Below are positions 7,738 through 12,703 of a stretch of 12,703 bases of DNA, in pieces; position 1 is the first letter of the stretch; the number at the start of each line of letters is the position of its first letter. This stretch comes from Betaproteobacteria bacterium. GTDB taxonomy: Bacteria > Pseudomonadota > Gammaproteobacteria > Burkholderiales > Rhodocyclaceae. The notes under the pieces are model-generated. The model was not told the DNA's origin, ran no database searches, and saw only the letters and a list, made by a program, of their open reading frames with translations. A program made the translations under genes and the position numbers. The stretch lies in the NCBI GenBank assembly GCA_020047725.1, contig JAIFNM010000328.1:1-12703 (forward strand), read 5' to 3'.

Positions 7738-9228
7738 TCAGTTATGCGTGGCTTTTTGCATTATTTCTTCTTGCGTGACGCTGCCTCGCAGGTTGTCGAG
7801 TTCCGCGGAGACATGGCCGGTACGAAACACCAAAATGCGATCGCTCATGCCTATGATTTCCGGCATTTCAGACGAAATGACAATCACGCACGCCCCTTGC
7901 TCGGCAATTTCCCGCAAGCGTTTGTGGATCAGCGATTTCGCACCAATGTCTACACCGCGGGTGGGTTCGTCGACGATCAGCAGTCGCGGCTCGGTGCACA
8001 GGGCCATTGACAACAACACCTTCTGTTGATTGCCGCCGGACAGGTTCCCTGTGTTCACTCGCTGGTCCGCCGGACGAACATCCATTGTCTTGATAAACCC
8101 TTCGGCCGTCTGGCGCATCTTCGATTGATCAAGCATGCCAAGGGCCTTTTTCATGCGATCAAGCGAGGCCATGGCAACATTCCAGGTGATGCTCGAGTTC
8201 AGGAAGAGGCCGGAACTCTTACGATCTTCCGAAACGTAGTAAATGCCTTTGCTGATGGCATCCTGAGGATTTTCAATGGTGATTTCCTCGCCATTCATCC
8301 AGAACTGACCCGAGGAGCGCTTGTCCGCGTTGACCAGAGCGCGCATCGCCTCCGTACGACCGGCGCCGACCAGACCAGAGAGCCCGAGGATCTCGCCACG
8401 TCGGATTTTGAAATTGACGTCTTTGGCCCTGCCGAAAAGCGATAGTCCGCGGCACTCGAAAACCACGTCGCCAATCTGCGACGCGTGTTGAGGAAAGAGG
8501 TCGCCAAGATGCCGGCCAACCATCATGCGAATGATCTCATCGGAACTCGATGCGGCGGTATCAACGGTTCCGACGTACTCGCCATCTCTGAGCACCGTAA
8601 TACGGTCGGAAATCTCGAACAGTTCTGTCAGCTTGTGCGAGATGAAGATGATCGATATCCCCTGATCGCGCAAGCTACGGATTACGCGGAAAAGATCAGG
8701 AATCTCGTTTTCGGATAGAGAGGAGGTCGGCTCATCCATGATCACGATTCGGGCATTCAGCGCAATCGCCTTGGCCACTTCGACCAACTGCTGCATACCG
8801 ACACTCAGCATGCCGACCAGCTCGGTGGGATCGACATCCAGATTGATGCGCTGGAATACTTCAGCCGCCTGCTGGTTGATCTTGTTCCAGTCGTTAAATC
8901 CCGCTTTATTGGTAATCTCGCGGCGCAGGTAGATGTTCTCGGCCACGGTGGCGTTCGGCACCAGACTCAACTCCTGGTGAACAATCGAGATCCCCATGCG
9001 CATGGCTTGCAGCGGATCCTTGAAATCGACGGCCTCACCATCAATCAGAATTTCGCCTGCATCGCGCGCATAGATGCCACCGATAATCTTGACCAGCGTT
9101 GATTTGCCGGCACCGTTCTCGCCGATGAGCGCGTGAACCTCACCCTTCCGCACGTCCATGTTGATGTCAGAGAGCACCTTGTTTTCGCCAAAGCTCTTGC
9201 TGACGTTCCTGATCTGCAGGGCGTCCAT
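7738..9228 (-). CDS. CUT2-type sugar ABC transporter ATP-binding protein (two NBDs)
   Basis: A 496-residue RbsA/MglA-like ATPase with two fused nucleotide-binding domains. The first has Walker A GENGAGKS at about 36-43, a signature LSVGMQQ and Walker B IVIMDEPTSSLSE. The second has the degenerate Walker A GLVGAGRTE usual for this family (no GKS/T), signature LSGGNQQKV and Walker B LLIVDEPTRGVD. It powers import through the two flanking permeases. The longer in-frame start at 9267 would add 13 residues inside the preceding permease gene. ATG 9228 is preferred: it begins the conserved MDALQIRNVSKSFG and has AGGAAG upstream. It follows the permease stop by one base (TGAAATG), typical translational coupling. 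Confidence 0.96.
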   Translation of the reverse strand: MDALQIRNVSKSFGENKVLSDINMDVRKGEVHALIGENGAGKSTLVKIIGGIYARDAGEILIDGEAVDFKDPLQAMRMGISIVHQELSLVPNATVAENIYLRREITNKAGFNDWNKINQQAAEVFQRINLDVDPTELVGMLSVGMQQLVEVAKAIALNARIVIMDEPTSSLSENEIPDLFRVIRSLRDQGISIIFISHKLTELFEISDRITVLRDGEYVGTVDTAASSSDEIIRMMVGRHLGDLFPQHASQIGDVVFECRGLSLFGRAKDVNFKIRRGEILGLSGLVGAGRTEAMRALVNADKRSSGQFWMNGEEITIENPQDAISKGIYYVSEDRKSSGLFLNSSITWNVAMASLDRMKKALGMLDQSKMRQTAEGFIKTMDVRPADQRVNTGNLSGGNQQKVLLSMALCTEPRLLIVDEPTRGVDIGAKSLIHKRLREIAEQGACVIVISSEMPEIIGMSDRILVFRTGHVSAELDNLRGSVTQEEIMQKATHN

Positions 9229-9229
9229 T

Positions 9230-10222
9230 TCAGTTCTTCCTTTCGCGGAAGGTACGAATTGCATCAACGGCGACAGCCAGGATCAGGACCAGACCGGTCG
9301 TTGCCTGCTGCCAGTTAGGATCTCCGGCCAGCAAGATGAACCCGTTGCCAATCAGCGCCAGCATCAGTACACCAAGAAAGGTTCCCGGAATGCTCCCCGA
9401 TCCGCCGAAGAAACTGGCACCACCCACCACGGCCGCGGCGATCGCCCGCATTTCCGATGCGATACCGTAGTTCGCATAGCCGATCCGGTTGCTCGAAATC
9501 ATCAGGACACTGGCCAGCCAGACGAACAGGGCACAGATAACGTAGCCAATGATGGTGATCCGTACGACGCTCAAGCCAGCGAGTTTGGCAGCTTCGGCAT
9601 TCTGTCCGACGAAGAACATCTGACGCATCGGCTTCCAGTTCGTCAGGAAATACCCGAAGACGGCGACAACAACGAGTGCAATGAGTAGCGGCACCGGAAA
9701 CCCGTAGGTCATGGTTTCGGTTTTCCAGAACGGGATTTCGGCACGCCCAAAGGCGATGAACCATTCAGCCGTATTCGGAAACGAGATGTATTGGCCGGAT
9801 GTCATGACGGTAGCGATCCCGCGGGCCAGCGACATCATGCCGAGAGTAACCAGGAAAGGCAGCAGTTGCAGTTTGGCGATAAGAACACCGTTCAGCAGAC
9901 CGCAGACTACAGCCAGCACCAGACCAGCAAAAAGAGACGGCAGAACCGGCATGTCAGCGCGCATCATCAGAGCCATGATCACCGACGTGAGTGCCAGAAC
10001 CGAACCGATCGACAGGTCGATCCCGCGCAGTATCAGCACCACCGTGATGCCGACCGCCAGAAGCAGGTCGTAGGACATCAGCGACAGGATGGCCTTGATA
10101 TTGAGCCAATTCAGAAACGCAGTCGGCCGGGCAATACCAATGATTGCAAAGATGATCACGTTGATTAGTACCAGGACCATTTCGCGTTGCTTGAAATGTC
10201 GTAGAAGCCCAAATAATTTCAC
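9230..10222 (-). CDS. CUT2-type sugar ABC transporter permease (first permease)
   Basis: A 330-residue BPD_transp_2 (RbsC-like) inner-membrane permease, the first gene of the minus-strand operon. It shows several transmembrane segments from MVLVLINVIIFAIIGIA, the motif LILRGIDLSIGSVLAL near residue 65, LPFLVTLGMMSLARGIA, the coupling region VGQNAEAAKLAGLSV, and AIAAAVVGGASFFGGSGSIPGT near the end. The start is taken as GTG at 10222. Eight consecutive Gs lie just upstream (10226-10233 on the minus strand), three bases before the GTG, and may act as a crude Shine-Dalgarno. The next in-frame ATG, 14 codons in, would cut the N-terminal cytoplasmic segment and has no better ribosome site. It shares sequence motifs with the second permease but is clearly diverged. 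Confidence 0.94.
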   Translation of the reverse strand: MKLFGLLRHFKQREMVLVLINVIIFAIIGIARPTAFLNWLNIKAILSLMSYDLLLAVGITVVLILRGIDLSIGSVLALTSVIMALMMRADMPVLPSLFAGLVLAVVCGLLNGVLIAKLQLLPFLVTLGMMSLARGIATVMTSGQYISFPNTAEWFIAFGRAEIPFWKTETMTYGFPVPLLIALVVVAVFGYFLTNWKPMRQMFFVGQNAEAAKLAGLSVVRITIIGYVICALFVWLASVLMISSNRIGYANYGIASEMRAIAAAVVGGASFFGGSGSIPGTFLGVLMLALIGNGFILLAGDPNWQQATTGLVLILAVAVDAIRTFRERKN

Positions 10223-10864
10223 TTACCCCCCCCAGCCAACTGGCTATACAAAGCAGTTCTCCCTACAGAAACCCCGCACTGACATCACTGTTCGAGTCTT
10301 GATCTGTACTTTAAGCACACATGCAGTTACAGAATTTGAACAGCGTTCATACAAAAGAGTACTTGTTTTTGTTGCAGTAATACTAAGTAACCCTAAAGGA
10401 CCTTACCAATGGGGAAATGCAAAAAAACAATACGCGGCGACAAAGAATGCGTGAAACGCGATGAAATGCACGACCGTATTGATGTATTCGATAGAAATAG
10501 ATCATTGATTTAACGATCAAGCCAACAAAATACAACCTTTTCTACATGAATGTTTTGCCGCGTGCTGGCGGGGACTTTGGGTACTCTAGGCGAGAAACTG
10601 GCTTCTTGTACTGAAGCCGCCGAAAAACCCCCTCCATCAGCTGAAAGATATGCCTTTTTCTATTACTTTATTGCCAAATACCATTTGTTAACGGGGGCGC
10701 CGTCGCGCATGATCTGTCGTACAAGCACATCCAAGGAACAGATGGTTCGCGATGTCCCTTTATCACTAAGAAACGGGCATGCAGTGGGAGCTTTGTAAGA
10801 GGTGTCGCCGGAACGACCGGGGTGACGCCTATCGACTGACACAGACACATAGAGGAGAAACAAC
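10223..10864. other. Divergent AT-rich intergenic region (promoter region)
   Basis: About 640 bp between the minus-strand ABC operon and plus-strand rbsD with no convincing gene; the short frames here resemble nothing I know. It must hold the promoters of both units, but I see no clear sigma70 box pair. Small symmetric sites are visible: TTGAT-N6-ATCAA at about 10505-10520, an imperfect inverted repeat TCGCG...ATCTGT / ACAGAT...CGCGA at about 10703-10754, and a hairpin at about 10800-10829. Any could be an AraC-type or other regulator site. The base composition is visibly more AT-rich than the flanking genes up to about 10700. Confidence 0.6.
10800..10829 (+). promoter_or_regulatory. Leader hairpin upstream of rbsD
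   Basis: GGTGTC pairs with GACGCC (one G-U pair), and, inside an asymmetric bulge, CCGG pairs with CCGG around the loop AACGA. The hairpin lies about 35 nt upstream of the rbsD start, before the AGAGGAG ribosome site, so it would fold in the 5' leader. It may influence mRNA stability or translation. No U-run follows and no known riboswitch is recognised. Confidence 0.3.
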
Positions 10865-11284
10865 ATGACCGAATCAGGACTGTTGAACAGAGAACTGGCC
10901 GCCGAATTTGCAAAACTTGGGCATACGGACAAGATATTGATAACCGATGCAGGTTTGGCGTTGCCGGCGACAACGAAAGTCATTGACCTGGCTCTGGCGC
11001 CCAATATGCCGACAACGATTACCGTTCTGGAAGAGGTATTGAAGCACTTTTCGGTAGAGAAGATCCTCTACTCGGAAGAGACCGCGAAAACAAGCCCGAG
11101 TCGTGAAAAGGAATTCCTGAGTCATTTTGACGACTCAGTCGCCGTGGAAAAGGTTACCCAAAACGACCTGAGGGGCAAACTCTGCTCAGAAGTGAAATTT
11201 GCGATTCGCACTGGCGACTTCACTGCTTACTCCAATCTCGTTCTGGTCTCTGCTGGCGGTCCGAGATGGTTCTGTGAAAAATAG
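10865..11284 (+). CDS. rbsD: D-ribose pyranase / sugar mutarotase (RbsD family)
   Basis: A 139-residue cytoplasmic RbsD/FucU-superfamily protein. RbsD interconverts pyranose and furanose forms of ribose and speeds anomer exchange of imported sugar. The RbsD signature is clear: LNRELAAEFAKLGHTDKI with catalytic His20, ITDAGLALP with Asp28, and C-terminal TAYSNLVLVSAG carrying the conserved Tyr122 and Asn124. It is closer to RbsD than to FucU (LGHTD and DAGL rather than MGHGD and DAHFP). The ATG is preceded by AGAGGAG at good spacing. The C-terminus is odd: family members end soon after AGVxF, while this one runs on as AGGPRWFCEK, which may be natural or reflect a late frameshift. It diverges from the ABC operon and is followed by an intrinsic terminator. 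The partner sugar may not be ribose, as no ribokinase is in the window. Confidence 0.92.
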   Translation: MTESGLLNRELAAEFAKLGHTDKILITDAGLALPATTKVIDLALAPNMPTTITVLEEVLKHFSVEKILYSEETAKTSPSREKEFLSHFDDSVAVEKVTQNDLRGKLCSEVKFAIRTGDFTAYSNLVLVSAGGPRWFCEK

Positions 11285-11362
11285 TGGTTACTGCCACTGG
11301 TAAGTACGCTTTAACCAAGGTGTAATGGTCGCATCGACAGTCTCCCGATGTGACCTGTGTTG

Positions 11363-11402
11363 ACCCACGGTCCCGATTGCGGAGATCGTGGGTGCTTTTT
11401 TT
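11363..11402 (+). terminator. Intrinsic terminator after rbsD
   Basis: ACCCACGGTC (11363-11372) pairs with GATCGTGGGT (11384-11393) in a 10-bp stem with one G-U pair and an 11-nt loop. GC and then seven Ts (11396-11402) follow. This is a good Rho-independent terminator on the plus strand, 78 nt after the rbsD stop. It implies that the downstream lactonase gene needs its own promoter or read-through. Confidence 0.85.
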
Positions 11403-11456
11403 CGCGAGACTGGCGCGCAGACAGTGATTCCGTTGCCTGTTCAGAAAAAAACAGAG

Positions 11457-11482
11457 ACGGGTTACCCGTTGCCAACGTTGCA
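11457..11482. promoter_or_regulatory. Paired palindromes upstream of the lactonase gene
   Basis: ACGGGTTACCCGT (11457-11469) is a perfect 13-nt palindrome around a central T, followed directly by the near-palindrome TGCCAACGTTGCA (11470-11482) centred on AACGTT. They sit about 95-120 nt before the lactonase start and after the rbsD terminator, where a promoter is needed. They are a candidate operator pair. No promoter boxes are clear. The symmetry is seen; the regulatory role is inferred. Confidence 0.4.
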
Positions 11483-11574
11483 AAAAAGTGGCTACAGGTC
11501 ATTTCCCGTGCCATGATTCGGCGGACGAGCCCTTGCTGCTCCTGACTTCACTTGAAGCCAAATGATGGTAGCCA

Positions 11575-12330
11575 ATGAAGATCGATTCCCACCACCATTT
11601 TTGGAAATACGACCCGCTCGAGTACGCCTGGATGGATGCCTCAATGGTGGACATCCAGCGCGACTTTCTGCCCTGTCATTTACAACGCGAGATTGCAGAC
11701 ACCGCTGTCAACGGTGTTGTAACCGTGCAAGCGCGCCAGACCGTTGACGAAACACAATGGCTGCTGGATCTGGCCAACGAAAACGACTTCATCAAGGGAG
11801 TCGTCGGCTGGGTTGATTTGGTTTCGCCGAGGCTTGGTGTAGAACTTGAACGCTTTGGGGCGCATACGATGCTCAAATCCGTCCGCCACGTCGTGCATGA
11901 CGAGGCAGACGACAACTTCATTCTGCGTGACGATTTCAATCGCGGGATACGCGAGTTGAAAAAGCATTCGTTGGCCTACGATATCCTTATTTTCGAGCGC
12001 CATCTGCCACAAACAATCCGTTTCGTCGACGCACATCCGGATCAGGTTTTCGTTCTCGACCACATCGCCAAACCGCGCATCAGGGAGGCGTTGTTCGAGC
12101 CATGGAATACGTATATTCGTGAATTGGCTCGGCGGCCAAACGTCTATTGCAAGGTTTCCGGCATGGTTACGGAGGCAAACCATTCACGCTGGACCGAGGC
12201 CCAATTGCGACCGTATTTTGATGCGGTTCTGGACGCCTTTGGGCCATCGGGCTGGGTGCAAGCGTTTGCCACCGACGAAGCCGCGAGAGTTCTTGGCGGT
12301 ACGGCGATCGACGCCTATAGACTGAAATAG
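11575..12330 (+). CDS. Sugar-lactone hydrolase (COG3618 amidohydrolase) with internal deletion
   Basis: A 251-residue TIM-barrel amidohydrolase of the L-fuconolactonase / L-rhamnono-lactonase type, which opens the aldonolactone made by a sugar 1-dehydrogenase. Seen are the N-terminal HxH motif (DSHHHFW, His6/His8), MLKSVRHVV near residue 100, FVLDHIAKP with His163, VYCKVSGMVTEA near 192-201, and a family-like end LGGTAIDAYRL. Between FGPS (222-225) and GWVQAFATDEAARVLGG the family normally has about 25 more residues, including a GSDWPV-type motif with the catalytic aspartate. That block is missing while the frame is kept, and the protein is shorter than the usual 275-290 residues. It is therefore probably inactive, or the deletion is an assembly error. 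The ATG has no strong ribosome site. The gene lies downstream of rbsD beyond a terminator. Confidence 0.88.
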   Translation: MKIDSHHHFWKYDPLEYAWMDASMVDIQRDFLPCHLQREIADTAVNGVVTVQARQTVDETQWLLDLANENDFIKGVVGWVDLVSPRLGVELERFGAHTMLKSVRHVVHDEADDNFILRDDFNRGIRELKKHSLAYDILIFERHLPQTIRFVDAHPDQVFVLDHIAKPRIREALFEPWNTYIRELARRPNVYCKVSGMVTEANHSRWTEAQLRPYFDAVLDAFGPSGWVQAFATDEAARVLGGTAIDAYRLK

Positions 12331-12337
12331 TGACTAG

Positions 12338-12514
12338 CAACCGGGAAACACACAAAGGGCGCAGATTACCTACCTGACGACCTTGTTGGAGCGTATCGAG
12401 CGTATCCGGACGCAACGACCGTTCAGACCGACGAGCTGGAATCCCCGTCCGGCAGGTTTCAAAGTGAAGCAGCCTTCAGGGGTCCGGTCTGGAGGGAGGC
12501 CGACCGGCTGGTAA
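12338..12514 (+). pseudogene. Unidentified ORF fragment ending at the palindromic element
   Basis: The frame beginning at 12338 (right after TAG 12335-12337) encodes about 58 residues without an ATG. It reads like real protein, with a helix-like YLTTLLERIERIRTQ followed by RPFRPTSWNPRPAGF, then a Gly/Arg-rich end, and it stops at TAA 12512-12514. I do not recognise the family. The stop codon is supplied by the first bases of the 100-bp palindromic element, so this may be a gene remnant interrupted by that element. A tandem repeat (GAGCGTATC twice, about 12389-12407) lies in it. Chance coding is possible. Confidence 0.3.
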
Positions 12515-12611
12515 GGCAGAGGGTTTTTAGGTTACCGGGCGCAGTGGCGGTGCCGCGCCACTCTTCAAACTCGGTGCGCCGCGCCCGCTAACCTAAAAAC
12601 CCTCTGCCTTA
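12512..12611. repeat. 100-bp palindromic element with 23-bp perfect inverted termini (MITE-like)
   Basis: TAAGGCAGAGGGTTTTTAGG plus TTA (12512-12534) is the exact reverse complement of 12589-12611. After one C/C mismatch the stem continues with CGGGCGC (12536-12542) against GCGCCCG (12581-12587). Inside lies a second hairpin, AGTGGCG (12543-12549) with CGCCACT (12556-12562). The element starts and ends in TA, which would fit a TA-duplicating MITE of the IS630/Tc1 type. A large extragenic palindrome or bidirectional terminator is the alternative. No transposase is encoded. Confidence 0.75.
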
Positions 12612-12649
12612 TGCATTCATCTTGCCACAGCACAAAATAGGTGGTTTAT

Positions 12650-12703
12650 TTAGACCAGCACTTCCAAGCCCTTGCGCTCAATCACTGAAAGCAAACGTGC
12701 CGC
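12650..12703 (-). CDS. C-terminal end of an unidentified gene (partial)
   Basis: On the minus strand the frame entering from the window edge reads AARLLSVIERKGLEVLV and then TAA at 12652-12650. Seventeen residues are too few to name a family, though the amphipathic composition looks like genuine coding sequence. The gene would run toward the locus and end 38 bp before the palindromic element, which could serve as its 3' hairpin. An open antisense frame exists on the plus strand, so strand choice is uncertain. Confidence 0.35.
   Translation of the reverse strand, partial: AARLLSVIERKGLEVLV

Noticed and set aside
7215..7778. 187-codon plus-strand frame
   Set aside because: Antisense to the second permease; its composition mirrors the hydrophobic permease codons.
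9158..9688. 176-codon plus-strand frame over the ATPase/permease junction
   Set aside because: Antisense to two coupled ABC transporter genes and without family motifs.
10550..10798. 82-codon plus-strand frame upstream of rbsD
   Set aside because: No ribosome binding site and no protein-like pattern; it lies in the divergent promoter region.
10223..10864. Strong sigma70 promoters for the divergent units
   Set aside because: Candidates such as TTCAAA with TGCTTA at 17-nt spacing on the minus strand are too poor to list as features.
12512..12611. Integron attC site
   Set aside because: The attC core consensus RYYYAAC...GTTRRRY is absent: GTTA is on the left and TAAC on the right, the opposite arrangement, and there is no cassette array.

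Overview
The window reads as a sugar-catabolism locus of a Gram-negative bacterium. Pseudomonadota, perhaps a betaproteobacterium, is my inference from codon style and from the CUT2 transporter with AraC regulation; no rRNA or tRNA gene is present to fix the taxonomy. The core is a minus-strand cluster that reads, in its own direction, ABC permease, double-domain ABC ATPase, second ABC permease, periplasmic sugar-binding protein, iron-containing alcohol dehydrogenase, zinc-type alcohol dehydrogenase, AraC-family regulator and DUF1349 protein (10222 down to 1269). Diverging from it across a 640-bp AT-rich intergenic region lies rbsD (sugar pyranase/mutarotase), a good intrinsic terminator, and then a COG3618-type sugar-lactone hydrolase. 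At the far left an aldo/keto reductase of the L-fucose (D-threo-aldose) 1-dehydrogenase type converges on the DUF1349 gene.

Together these genes suggest uptake of a monosaccharide by a ribose-type ABC importer, mutarotation (RbsD), oxidation at C1 to a lactone (aldo/keto reductase), hydrolysis of the lactone (amidohydrolase), and further redox steps on the sugar or on a small aldehyde product (iron ADH, zinc ADH). This matches the non-phosphorylative oxidative route known for L-fucose and related 6-deoxy or aldose sugars. The dehydratase and aldolase steps are not in the window, and the substrate cannot be fixed from sequence alone.

Two pathway enzymes look damaged. The aldo/keto reductase has no credible start and lacks its first residues. 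The lactonase lacks an internal block of roughly 25 residues that should hold the GSDWP-type catalytic aspartate, with the reading frame kept.

Both window edges look like accessory or boundary DNA. The left end (1-253) holds a perfect 20-bp inverted repeat and three 18-bp tandem repeats. The right end (12338-12703) holds an unidentified ORF fragment, a 100-bp palindromic element with 23-bp perfect terminal inverted repeats and a nested hairpin, and the C-terminal end of an unidentified minus-strand gene. I found no CRISPR array, complete insertion sequence, or obvious defence or toxin-antitoxin module.
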